A DNA stretch of 64,000 nt from AR5 sp041497115 (GTDB taxonomy: Bacteria; Methylomirabilota; Methylomirabilia; Rokubacteriales; CSP1-6), in NCBI GenBank assembly GCA_041497115.1, contig JBGQFW010000002.1:1-64000 (forward strand), given 5' to 3'. A program made the translations under genes and the position numbers. This document shows positions 24,183-33,632 of the stretch, one piece after another. Positions within the stretch are counted from its first letter, which is position 1, and each line of letters begins with the position of its first letter. The notes beneath the pieces are model-generated. The model saw nothing but the letters and a program-made list of their open reading frames with translations, was not told the origin of the DNA and searched no databases.

Positions 24183-26855
24183 TTACGCGCCGGTGCGGGC
24201 GACGGCGTCATAGACACCGTCGAGCGCGGCGTCGAGCTTGGCGGGTTCCTTGCCGCCGGCCTGGGCGAGATCGGGACGGCCGCCGCCGCCGCCGCCGACG
24301 GCGCGGGCCGCCTCCTGTACGAGCTTGCCGGCGTGGAAGCGCCGGGTCAGGTCCTTCGTCACCGCGGCGACGAGATTCACCTTGCCGTCCGCGACGCTGC
24401 CGACCAGCACGATGCCGGAGCCGAGACGGTCGCGCAGGCGGTCGGCGACCGCGCGCAGGCCGTCGGCATCGAGGCCGTCGATGCGTCCCGTCACAACCGC
24501 GACCCCGTTGACCTGCCGGGCGCCGGCGACCAGCTCGTCGGCCCGGGAGCGCGCGACCCGGCCCTCCAGCTCCGCCAGCTGCTTGGCGAGCGCCCGCTGC
24601 TCCTCGAGCAGCTTGCGCAGCCGGGCCGGCGCCTCCGGCGGCGCGATCTTGAGGATGTCGCCGATCTCGCGCAGCACGCGCTCCTGGCGGGCCACCGCCT
24701 CCACCGCCGCCGTGCCCGCCACCGCCTCGATGCGACGCACGCCCGCGGCCACCGCGCCCTCGGTGCCCACCTTGAAGAAGCCGATCTGCCCGGTGGCGTC
24801 GAGGTGGGTGCCGCCGCACAGCTCGGTCGAGAAGTCGCCGATCTTCACGACGCGCACGCGGTCGCCGTACTTCTCGCCGAACAGCGCCATGGCGCCGGCG
24901 GCGAGCGCCTCCTTGAGATCCATCACCTGGTGGGTGACCGGGGTGTTGGCCTGGACCTGCTCGTTGACCAGCTCCTCGATCTGCTCGACCTCGCGGTCCT
25001 TCACGCCGCTTCCGTGGGAGAAGTCGAAGCGCAGGTGGTCGGGCGCCACCAGCGAGCCGGCCTGGGCGACGTGCGTGCCGAGCACCCGGCGCAGCGCGGC
25101 GTGCAGCAGATGGGTGCCGGTGTGGTGCTGGCGCAGCCCCATCCGGCGCGGCGACTCCACCGCCACCGCCACGTCCTCGTTCTCGTGGAAGCCGCCCGCC
25201 CGCACCTGCACGCGGTGGACGATGAGCTTGTTGCCGCGGTAGTAGGTGTCCACGATGTCGCCGCGCCCCTGCCGGCCGACGAGCGTGCCGGTGTCGCCCA
25301 CCTGCCCGCCCGATTCGGCGTAGGCGGGGGTGCGATCGAGGATCACCTCGACCTCGTCGCCCTCACCCGCCTCGCGCACGCGCTCGGCGCCGCGCACCAG
25401 CGCCAGCACGCGGGCCGGCGTCGTGAGCGACTGGTAGCCGACGAACTCGACCGGCGGGATCTCGGCACCGAGCCGCTGGTAGACGGCGGCGCTCTCGCCC
25501 TCCTCGCCCGCGGCGAACGCCGCCCCCGCCCGCGCCCGGTCGCGCTGCGCCTCCATCTCCTCGGTCCACGCCCGCTCGGTGGCCTCGCCGACCGCCCAGC
25601 CGCGCTCGCGCAGCACGTCCTCGGCGAGGTCGCGCGGGAAGCCGTAGGTGTCGTAGAGGGTGAACAGGAAGCGCCCGTCCACGGCGCGGCCCCGCCCCTC
25701 CCCCTCGGCGGCCAGGTAGTCGTCGATGCGCCGCATGCCGCTGTCGAGCGTCTCGGCGAAGCGCTCCTCCTCGGCGCGGACGCTCTCCTCGATGCGCGCG
25801 CGCTCGGCGACGAGCTCCGGATAGGCGCGGCCCATGACGTCGCCGACCCAGCCCACCGTCTTCCAGAGGAAGGGCTCGGTGAGGCCGAGCAACCGGCCGT
25901 GGCGCATCGCCCGCCGCATGATCCGCCGCAGCACGTAGCCCCGCCACTCGTTGGACGGCGTCACACCGTCGGCGATCAGGAACGTGGCGGTGCGGCCGTG
26001 GTCGGCGATGACGCGCATCGAGACGTCATCGTCTTCCCGCGCCCCGTAGGGCCGGGTGGCCAGCCCGCTCACCCGGGCGATAAGCGGCGCGAAGAGGTCG
26101 GTGTCCCAGCTCGACAGCTTGCCCTGCATGACGGCGGCGATCCGCTCCAGCCCCATGCCGGTGTCGATCGAGGGCCGCGGCAACGGGGTCAGCGTCCCGC
26201 CGGCGTCGCGGTTGAACTGCATGAACACGAGGTTCCACACCTCGAGCCAGCGGTCGCACTCGCAGGCCACCCCCTGGCAGGGCCGGCCCGCCGCCACCTC
26301 GGCGCACGGCAGGTGATCGCCCTGGTGGACGTGCAGCTCCGAGCACGGGCCGCAGGGACCGGTGTCGCCCATCGCCCAGAAGTTGTCCTTCTCGCCCAAT
26401 CTCAGGATCCGGTCGTCGCTCAGCCCGGCGACCTTCTTCCATAGCCCGAACGCGTCGTTGTCGTCGGTAAAGACGGTGGCCATCAGCCGGCGGCGATCGA
26501 TGGCGAGGTCCCGGGTGAAGAACTCCCACGCGAAGGCGATCGCCTCGGCCTTGAAGTAGTCGCCGAAGGAGAAGTTGCCGAGCATCTCGAAGAACGTGTG
26601 GTGGCGGGCGGTGTGCCCGACATTTTCGAGATCGTTGTGCTTGCCGCCCGCCCGCACGCACTTCTGGCAGGTCGTGGCCCGCACGTAGTCGCGCCGCTCC
26701 TCGCCGAGGAAGACGCGCTTGAACTGCACCATCCCGGCGTTGGTGAAGAGCAGCGTCGGGTCGTCGGCAGGGACCAGCGGCGCCGACCGTACGCGAGTAT
26801 GGCCGTTGAGCTCAAAGTAGCGGAGGAAGGCTTCGCGGATTTCGCCGCCCGTCAT
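24183..26855 (-). CDS. alaS: Alanine--tRNA ligase
   Basis: 890 residues, standard length. The N-terminal class II core includes TNAGMVQFKRVFLG and RATTCQKCVRAGGKHND. The editing domain carries HHTGTHLLHAALR and the metal Cys/His of ELCGGTHLDATG. The C-terminal DHHA1/C-Ala region ends the protein. It charges tRNA-Ala and clears mischarged Ser/Gly. In many bacteria alaS follows recA-recX; here a DinB gene on the opposite strand sits between recX and alaS. TAGAAT is found 9 nt upstream of the start. Confidence 0.97.
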   Translation of the reverse strand: MTGGEIREAFLRYFELNGHTRVRSAPLVPADDPTLLFTNAGMVQFKRVFLGEERRDYVRATTCQKCVRAGGKHNDLENVGHTARHHTFFEMLGNFSFGDYFKAEAIAFAWEFFTRDLAIDRRRLMATVFTDDNDAFGLWKKVAGLSDDRILRLGEKDNFWAMGDTGPCGPCSELHVHQGDHLPCAEVAAGRPCQGVACECDRWLEVWNLVFMQFNRDAGGTLTPLPRPSIDTGMGLERIAAVMQGKLSSWDTDLFAPLIARVSGLATRPYGAREDDDVSMRVIADHGRTATFLIADGVTPSNEWRGYVLRRIMRRAMRHGRLLGLTEPFLWKTVGWVGDVMGRAYPELVAERARIEESVRAEEERFAETLDSGMRRIDDYLAAEGEGRGRAVDGRFLFTLYDTYGFPRDLAEDVLRERGWAVGEATERAWTEEMEAQRDRARAGAAFAAGEEGESAAVYQRLGAEIPPVEFVGYQSLTTPARVLALVRGAERVREAGEGDEVEVILDRTPAYAESGGQVGDTGTLVGRQGRGDIVDTYYRGNKLIVHRVQVRAGGFHENEDVAVAVESPRRMGLRQHHTGTHLLHAALRRVLGTHVAQAGSLVAPDHLRFDFSHGSGVKDREVEQIEELVNEQVQANTPVTHQVMDLKEALAAGAMALFGEKYGDRVRVVKIGDFSTELCGGTHLDATGQIGFFKVGTEGAVAAGVRRIEAVAGTAAVEAVARQERVLREIGDILKIAPPEAPARLRKLLEEQRALAKQLAELEGRVARSRADELVAGARQVNGVAVVTGRIDGLDADGLRAVADRLRDRLGSGIVLVGSVADGKVNLVAAVTKDLTRRFHAGKLVQEAARAVGGGGGGRPDLAQAGGKEPAKLDAALDGVYDAVARTGA

Positions 26856-26894
26856 GAGGGAGTCATTCTACCATCCGACGCGGAGGGCTCGGCC

Positions 26895-27446
26895 ATGCCG
26901 ACCGCCGGGGAGTACGCGACGCAGCCGCTCTCGACCCAGCTCGCGCGGCTCGCCGCCACCGCCGACGACCTCGCCGCCGCGACGGCGGGGCGCGGCGCCG
27001 CCGAGCTCGCCCGCCGGCCGGCGCCGGCGGCGTGGGCGGCCGTCGAGATCGTCTGCCACCTGCGGGACATCGAGGAGCTGGTCATGCTGCGCTTCCGCAT
27101 GATGCTCGCGATGGACGAGCCGCGGCTCATCGTGGCCGGCGACATGCCGCATCCGCCCCAGGCGTGGGGGCTCGGGCCGGGCGACGGGCCGCCGGTGGAT
27201 CCGGTCCGGTGGGCGGAGGAGCGCCAGTACCTCGTCAACGAGCCGCGCGGAGCGCTGGCGGCGTTTCGCCGGCGGCGCGCGGAGACGCTCGCGCTGCTCG
27301 GGCGGCTCACCGCCGAGCAGTGGCGGCGCGGCGCGCTCCATCCCAGCCGCGGCCGCGTCACCTTCGCCGAGTGGCCCGCGCTCATGGCCGGCCACGACGA
27401 CAACCATCTCGACCAGCTCCGCCGCGCGCTGGCCGGGCGCGCCTGA
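26895..27446 (+). CDS. DinB/YfiT superfamily protein
   Basis: 183 residues from ATG 26895 with GGAGGG about 8 nt upstream. It is a four-helix DinB-like fold with the usual three-histidine metal site: VCHLRDIEE (about residue 56) and GHDDNHLDQL near the C-terminus. Family members include thiol transferases that use bacillithiol or mycothiol and uncharacterised stress proteins. It lies alone on the plus strand between alaS and recX and breaks the usual recA-recX-alaS order. Confidence 0.82.
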   Translation: MPTAGEYATQPLSTQLARLAATADDLAAATAGRGAAELARRPAPAAWAAVEIVCHLRDIEELVMLRFRMMLAMDEPRLIVAGDMPHPPQAWGLGPGDGPPVDPVRWAEERQYLVNEPRGALAAFRRRRAETLALLGRLTAEQWRRGALHPSRGRVTFAEWPALMAGHDDNHLDQLRRALAGRA

Positions 27447-27451
27447 GCGGC

Positions 27452-27952
27452 TCAGCCCTCCTCGCCGTCGGCCAGCGCGCGCACCGACTCGCGCACGACG
27501 CGGGCGACGACGCCGACCGCGAACCCGCGGCGCAGCAGGTGGTCGCGCAGGCGCCCCGCCGCCTTGACCGGCGCCGCGCGCGCCAGCGCCGGCAGCCGAC
27601 GCCGCGCCAGGCGGCGGGCCTCCTCCAGCTGATCCTCGCCGCCCTCGATCGCGGTCAGCGCGGTCTCGATGAGCGGGCCGGCGACGCCGCGGGCGCGCAG
27701 CTCGGCGCGCAGGCGCGCGGCGCCGTAGCCACGGGGCGCGCGGGTGACAACCCACTGGCGGGCGAAGGCCGCGTCGTCGAGGTGGCCGCGCGCGACGAGA
27801 TCGGCGACGACGCCGACGGCGACGTCAGGGGGAGCGCCGCGGCGACGGAGCCGGGCCGTGAGATCGGCCTGGGTCCACGCGTGGCGGGCGAGCAGGTCGC
27901 CGGCCGCCAGGCGGGCGGCCTTGGCGTCGAGGATCCGCCGCGACGCTCGGAT
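27452..27952 (-). CDS. recX: Regulatory protein RecX, without a standard start codon
   Basis: About 155-167 residues. RecX helical repeats are seen: LLARHAWTQADLTARLRRRG, ARGHLDDAAFARQWV, GYGAARLRAELRARG, then LRDHLLRRGFAVGVV. It modulates RecA filaments, and recA lies directly upstream. In this frame there is no ATG, GTG or TTG between the TGA hidden in the recA tail (about 27964) and the end of the conserved domain. The boundary used is ATC 27952, 8 nt past the recA stop; CTG 27910 is the other candidate. A single-base assembly error is possible. Confidence 0.8.
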   Translation of the reverse strand: MRASRRILDAKAARLAAGDLLARHAWTQADLTARLRRRGAPPDVAVGVVADLVARGHLDDAAFARQWVVTRAPRGYGAARLRAELRARGVAGPLIETALTAIEGGEDQLEEARRLARRRLPALARAAPVKAAGRLRDHLLRRGFAVGVVARVVRESVRALADGEEG

Positions 27953-27959
27953 GGCGCGG

Positions 27960-29420
<1,461 letters not shown>

Positions 29421-29496
29421 GCGTGGGCTCCTTGTGTCGTGAGGGCGAGGGGCCCGGGATCGCTCGTCGTCGAGAAACGACGCCATGCACGCGAGC

Positions 29497-29526
29497 ATTC
29501 TAGGTGCGCGCGCACGAAGCCGTCAA
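29497..29526 (-). promoter_or_regulatory. Sigma70-like promoter for recA
   Basis: Reading left: TTGACG (29526-29521), 18-nt spacer, TAGAAT (29502-29497). The predicted leader is about 70 nt and contains an inverted repeat CGTCGT/ACGACG at 29465-29482. No clear LexA box of the CTGT-N8-ACAG or GAAC-N4-GTTC type was seen. Confidence 0.65.
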
Positions 29527-29557
29527 TGTCCGAAAGCGCAGACAGTCGGCGCGACCC

Positions 29558-29731
29558 TCACGGCGACGTGCCGTTGTCCGAGCCTCCAGACTCGCTGGGC
29601 ACAGCATTGGCGCTGGCCGGGTTGTCCCCGCAGTCCCAGGGCAACCGTGAGGCCTGGTCGGCCATCTGGGCCAGCGTGGCGCAGCCGCCCAGCGCGAGCG
29701 CGAGCAGCGACAGCAGCAGCCAACGGCTCAT
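29558..29731 (-). CDS. Small lipoprotein (57 residues)
   Basis: Starts at ATG 29731, overlapping the stop of the CHAT gene (ATGA), with TAGGAGA upstream. Signal peptide SRWLLLSLLALALGGC gives a lipobox cysteine at residue 17. The mature part is about 40 residues, Ser/Asn-rich at the end, with one more Cys. No family recognised. Translational coupling to the CHAT-TPR lipoprotein suggests the two are made together. Confidence 0.6.
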   Translation of the reverse strand: MSRWLLLSLLALALGGCATLAQMADQASRLPWDCGDNPASANAVPSESGGSDNGTSP

Positions 29732-31815
29732 CGCCAGTCTCCTACCAGGACGAACGGCGCCCAGAAAAAGGGGTGTCGGGTGCGCGCGTCGGCCAGCACC
29801 TCGCGCTGGGCGGCCCGCAGCGCGTCGCGCGCGCTGGCGGCGGGCAGGTCGCGGTAGAAACGCGCCATCGTCCGGGCCGTCGCGGCGTCCTCGACCTCCC
29901 ACAGCGAGACCAGCATCGCCGGCGCGCCGGCCGAGAGGATCGGCCGCGTGAAGCCCCACGGCTCGTCGCCGCGGGTCACCCGCCCGAGCCCCGTCTCGCA
30001 GGCGCTGAGCGCCACGATGGCGCTGCGGCCGAGGTTCACCCGATAGATCTCGTGGGCCTCGAGCTCGCCGGGCATCTTCTCCGTCGGGGCCAGCCGGATG
30101 ATCGAGTAGAGCGGGTCGATCTCGTCCACCTCGGCGTGGGCCCCCACGTGCACGAGCTGGCCTTCGGGGGCGCGGGCCAGGAGCCGCTCCTTGGTCGCCT
30201 CCTTCCGGAGGTACACCTCGGCGCCGCTGTAGAGCGCGCGCAGGGTCTCGGCCTCCCGCTGGGCGCCCGGCAGCGCCAGCCGGGCGCTCCCGAGGTCGGG
30301 ATTGCCGAGCGCCAGCACGTGCGTGCGCGCGCGCACCGGCCGCCCTTCCAGGTAGGCGAGCACGCTCGCCGAGGGGGCGTAGGACACGGCGCGCTCCTCC
30401 ACCACCCATCCCGACGGGCCGCGCAGCGCGTGGAACGGCACGTGGTGCAGCACGTCGTGGGCGACGATCACGACGGGCTCGCCCGGCGCCAGCCCCAGCG
30501 GCCGGATCAGCCGGTCGTAGAGGGCCGTGGCCTGCGCGGTGACGTCGGTGCGCTCGCGGATCGCGGCGTTGAGCGGGGCGACGGCGGCCGCCAGCGCGCG
30601 CTGCTCCACGTCGAGCGTGACGGGGGTGATGCCGCCCCGACGGATGACCCAGACGAAGGTCCGGGCCGGCGTGACGTGATACTCGACGATCGCCCCGCCC
30701 TCGGGCGCCGCCGCCCGCAGCGCGGCCCCGGTGACCGTGCGCGCGAGCGGATCGGCCACCGCCTCCGCGCCCGCGCTCGTCTTCACCCGGCCGCGAACGA
30801 GGTCGAGCAGCGCCCGCGCCCGGCTGCGCTCGCTCACGTCCAGGGCGGCCTCGGCCCGGCCGGCCTCCATCAGGAGGGTCACCGCCCCGTCGAACACCTG
30901 CTGCATGTCGCCGAAGAAGCCGGTCTTGAACTCCTCGCTGCGGAAGCGCGCGCGCACGCGCTCGGCGGCGGCCAGCGCGTCGGTGTAGGCGGCCAGCGCG
31001 CCCTCGCGGTCGCCCGCGGCGCGCCGGGCGCGCGCCAGGCCGTCGAGCGCCCACACCCGGTGATAGTCGGCGTCGGCGCCACCGGCCTGCGCGGCGGCGG
31101 TGAACGCGGCGATCGCGTCGGCGTGGCGCCCCTCGGCCAGCGCGAGCTGGCCCTCGCCGCGGCGCACCAGCAGGCGCACCACCGGCGGCCCGGTCCGCTC
31201 GGCCGCGCGGAAGAGGTCGCGCGCGCGCGCGAAGTCGCGCCGCGCCAGGTAGGCATTCGCCAGCGAGGCGCGCACGAACGGCTGGAAGCTCTCCTGGCTC
31301 TGATCGAGCGCGCGCTCGTAATCGGCGATCGCCTCGGCCACCTTGCCCTGCCGCAGCTCGGCGTCGCCCCGGATCTTCAGCGCCGGTCCCACGATGGTGC
31401 GGGCGTCCTGGCGGACCGCGCCCGCCTTGGCGACGTGGTCGAGCGCCTCGTCGGCGAACTGCACCGCCCGATCGAGGTAGCCGGCCAGGTCGTAGGCGTA
31501 GGCGAGGTCGCGCTTGGCGGCGGCCATGAGCCACAGGTCGCTGCCGCGCTGGCCGAGGTAGAGCGCCTTGCTTGCCTCCCGGATCCCCAGTCGGAGCTCG
31601 CCCTGCTCGAGCAGGCTCACCGCCCGCGAGCAGTAGGTGTAGCCGTCGCTCTTGAGCTTGTCGGCGCCGAAGAGCACCTCGCCCTCCCCGGCCAGCCGGG
31701 CGGCCGACTCCGCTTCCATCGCGCGCAGCTCGGCGACGCGCTCGGGGGCGGGCAGGGTGGCGCAGCCGCCGACGAGGCCGGTGAGCAGCGCGAGAGCCAG
31801 GATCGTGCGCGTCAT
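29728..31815 (-). CDS. Exported TPR-CHAT lipoprotein (caspase-like protease fold)
   Basis: 695 residues from ATG 31815 (GGGAGG 6 nt upstream). Signal peptide with lipobox LVGGC near residue 18. TPR helices fill about residues 40-330 (GYTYCSRAVSLLEQGELRLG, IADYERALDQSQESF). The C-terminal CHAT domain (about 410-695) has the catalytic-type His in HVGAHAEVDEIDP and Cys in LSACETGLG. CHAT domains are caspase/separase-like and bound to TPRs in many bacterial proteins. The lipobox places this one outside the cytoplasm. Flanked by two small lipoprotein genes on the same strand. Confidence 0.88.
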   Translation of the reverse strand: MTRTILALALLTGLVGGCATLPAPERVAELRAMEAESAARLAGEGEVLFGADKLKSDGYTYCSRAVSLLEQGELRLGIREASKALYLGQRGSDLWLMAAAKRDLAYAYDLAGYLDRAVQFADEALDHVAKAGAVRQDARTIVGPALKIRGDAELRQGKVAEAIADYERALDQSQESFQPFVRASLANAYLARRDFARARDLFRAAERTGPPVVRLLVRRGEGQLALAEGRHADAIAAFTAAAQAGGADADYHRVWALDGLARARRAAGDREGALAAYTDALAAAERVRARFRSEEFKTGFFGDMQQVFDGAVTLLMEAGRAEAALDVSERSRARALLDLVRGRVKTSAGAEAVADPLARTVTGAALRAAAPEGGAIVEYHVTPARTFVWVIRRGGITPVTLDVEQRALAAAVAPLNAAIRERTDVTAQATALYDRLIRPLGLAPGEPVVIVAHDVLHHVPFHALRGPSGWVVEERAVSYAPSASVLAYLEGRPVRARTHVLALGNPDLGSARLALPGAQREAETLRALYSGAEVYLRKEATKERLLARAPEGQLVHVGAHAEVDEIDPLYSIIRLAPTEKMPGELEAHEIYRVNLGRSAIVALSACETGLGRVTRGDEPWGFTRPILSAGAPAMLVSLWEVEDAATARTMARFYRDLPAASARDALRAAQREVLADARTRHPFFWAPFVLVGDWR

Positions 31816-31831
31816 GAGGGCCTCCCTCGGG

Positions 31832-32077
31832 TCAATCATCGCGTCGGGCCGTGTAGCCCCGGTGCTGCATGCACTGGTTGAGCGCCTCCTGGTCCACCCG
31901 CGCCGACCGCGTGAACGCGAACCAGTACGGGCGGTGCGCCTGCCGCCGGCACGATTCGAGATCCTGATCCAGCCGGCCCGGGGTGAGGCCGGGCTTAGTG
32001 TAGCTCCACTGCTCCGCCGCGCAGCCCGCCAGCAGGACCAGCGCGAGCGCCGTGACGAGCCGGGCCCCGAGCGTCAC
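31832..32077 (-). CDS. Small lipoprotein (81 residues)
   Basis: Starts at GTG 32077, 6 nt after a TAGAAT box (32084-32089), so probably leaderless with its own promoter. Signal peptide with lipobox LLAGC (Cys about residue 19). The mature part is about 62 residues with two Cys (ESCRRQAHRP and LNQCMQHRGY), ending in charged residues. The pattern resembles small outer-membrane lipoproteins of unknown function. It lies 16 nt upstream of the CHAT-TPR gene. Confidence 0.65.
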   Translation of the reverse strand: MTLGARLVTALALVLLAGCAAEQWSYTKPGLTPGRLDQDLESCRRQAHRPYWFAFTRSARVDQEALNQCMQHRGYTARRDD

Positions 32078-32083
32078 CGGACC

Positions 32084-32089
32084 ATTCTA
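32084..32089 (-). promoter_or_regulatory. -10-like TAGAAT before the small lipoprotein gene
   Basis: TAGAAT lies exactly 6 nt before GTG 32077, within the 9-bp gap plus tail of thpR. It suggests an internal promoter giving a leaderless message for the lipoprotein-CHAT genes. Confidence 0.5.
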
Positions 32090-32662
32090 CCCAGACGGCT
32101 CAACCTCGAGCGCGGCGGCCGCCAGCTCACGGTAGCGCGCGCCGCGCGGCGAGAGGTCGCTGCGCATCAGCGAGACGCGGGCGACGCCCTGGCCGCCGAG
32201 GGCGCGCGCGGCGTCGAGCGCCGCGGCCAGCCGCGGGTTCGGGCGCGGCGCGCGCGCGCGGCCCAGCGTCACGTGGCCGGCAAACGGACGCGTCTCGCGG
32301 GGGACGCCCAGCGGGGCCAGCGCCTCCTCCACGCGCGCGGCCAGCGCCTCCAGCGCCCGGGCGCCCGCCGCGACGCCGGCCCACACCACGCGCGCGCGTG
32401 CGGGCGTGGGAAAGGCGCCGAGGCCGTGCAGGACGAGGTCGAACGTGCGCTGGCCGGAGGCGGCGGCGGTGAGGCCGGCGACGATGGCCGGCAGGCGCGT
32501 CTCGTCGACGCCGCCCAGGAACTTCAGCGTGAGGTGAACGTTGTCGGGCGCCACCCAGGCGACGTCGCGCGCCAGCGGGCGCAGGCGCTCGATCTCGGCC
32601 GCCAGGCGGGCGCGCACGTCGTCCGCCAGCAGGACGGCGACGAACGTGCGGACGGTCGCTAT
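32087..32662 (-). CDS. thpR: RNA 2',3'-cyclic phosphodiesterase (ThpR/LigT), probable ATA start
   Basis: 191 residues from ATA 32662. The two HxTx motifs are HLTLKFLG (about residue 45) and HVTLGRA (about 133), normal for the 2H phosphoesterases that open 2',3'-cyclic RNA ends. Family members begin (M)RTFVA; here RTFVAVLLADD is preceded by ATA GCG ACC GTC. No ATG, GTG or TTG lies in frame within several hundred bases. The ATA overlaps the TAG stop of the TPR lipoprotein gene (ATAG), suggesting coupled re-initiation on a rare codon. Confidence 0.82.
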   Translation of the reverse strand: MATVRTFVAVLLADDVRARLAAEIERLRPLARDVAWVAPDNVHLTLKFLGGVDETRLPAIVAGLTAAASGQRTFDLVLHGLGAFPTPARARVVWAGVAAGARALEALAARVEEALAPLGVPRETRPFAGHVTLGRARAPRPNPRLAAALDAARALGGQGVARVSLMRSDLSPRGARYRELAAAALEVEPSG

Positions 32663-33630
32663 CGCGACGGATCCAGCAACCGCAGCAGCCCCTGCAGCTG
32701 CTCGCGGCGCGCCGGGTCCGACTCCCGCGTGAGCGCCGCGCGCAGGTCGGCCAGGGCGCCGGCGTGATCGCCGGCGAGCTCGCGCGAGATCGCGCGCGTG
32801 GCGAGGGCGCGGGCGTCGAGGGCCGGGTCCGCCGAGGCGGGGGGCGGCGTCGCGGCGACCGCGGGCGCGGGGGGCGGCACCGGCGCGGCGACCGGCGGCG
32901 GCGTGACGACCGGTGGCGCCGCGGCGGGAGCCGGCGAGACGGCCGGTGGCGTCGCGGCCGGGGCGGGCCGGGGCGGAACCGGGCTGGTCACCGGCGCAGG
33001 GGGCGGCGCCGGCGCGACCGTGGCAGCGGCGGGCGCCCGGGTGGCCGGCGGCGGCGACGCGATGGGCGGCGGCGGCGACGCGACCGGCGGCGGCGACACG
33101 ACGGCGGGCGCCGACTGGAGCCCGGCGCTGCGACTCATGGTCAGGCGCGCCGTCTCGTCCGGCTCGACCTCGACGGCGCGCTGCCAATCCTTCAGCGCGG
33201 CGTCCGTCTGGCCTGCCAGCGAGCGCGCGGTGCCACGGTTGAACCACGCCTTGGAAAACACCGGGGACAGCTCGACCGCACGGGTGAAATCCTCGATCGC
33301 GGGGGCCAGCCGGTTCGCCGCCACCTGCGCGTTGCCCCGCGCGAAGTAGATCTCCGCGTCCTCGGGCGCGAGTTGGGCGGCGCGGTTGTAGTCCTCGATC
33401 GCCCCCGCCGGGTCGCCGAGCCGCACGCGCGTGATGCCGCGATTGACGTAGGCGGCCACCGAGGCCGGATTCCGGCGGATCGCCTCGTCGAAGTCGGCGG
33501 CGGCGGCGGCGAACTGCCCGGCGCGATAATTGGCGATGCCGCGGTCGAAATTCGTCGGCGCGGTCGCGCACCCGGCGACGGCCGCGACGGCGCACCCGAC
33601 GATCAGCCCCCTGCACGTCCGGCTCGTCAT
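32659..33630 (-). CDS. TPR lipoprotein with proline-rich linker
   Basis: 323 residues from ATG 33630 (GGAGG upstream, within the cinA stop region). Lipobox VAGC gives Cys near residue 20. Four TPR-like repeats cover about residues 27-160 (FDRGIANYRAGQFAAAAADF, IEDYNRAAQLAPEDAEIYFA). A Pro/Ala/Val linker of about 100 residues follows, then a short helical C-terminus with one more repeat. Probably a periplasmic binding or assembly protein. Its stop overlaps the probable thpR start. Confidence 0.8.
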   Translation of the reverse strand: MTSRTCRGLIVGCAVAAVAGCATAPTNFDRGIANYRAGQFAAAAADFDEAIRRNPASVAAYVNRGITRVRLGDPAGAIEDYNRAAQLAPEDAEIYFARGNAQVAANRLAPAIEDFTRAVELSPVFSKAWFNRGTARSLAGQTDAALKDWQRAVEVEPDETARLTMSRSAGLQSAPAVVSPPPVASPPPPIASPPPATRAPAAATVAPAPPPAPVTSPVPPRPAPAATPPAVSPAPAAAPPVVTPPPVAAPVPPPAPAVAATPPPASADPALDARALATRAISRELAGDHAGALADLRAALTRESDPARREQLQGLLRLLDPSR

Positions 33631-33632
33631 CC

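Noticed and set aside
26598..26894. N-terminal extension of the DinB gene
   Set aside because: It overlaps alaS antisense and has no DinB similarity. ATG 26895 has a good ribosome-binding site.
32087..33616. A 509-codon frame that would give thpR a long N-terminal extension
   Set aside because: The upstream 320 codons are an out-of-frame shadow of the TPR lipoprotein gene. The real ThpR family sequence begins at about 32650, so the long frame only reflects the missing standard start codon.
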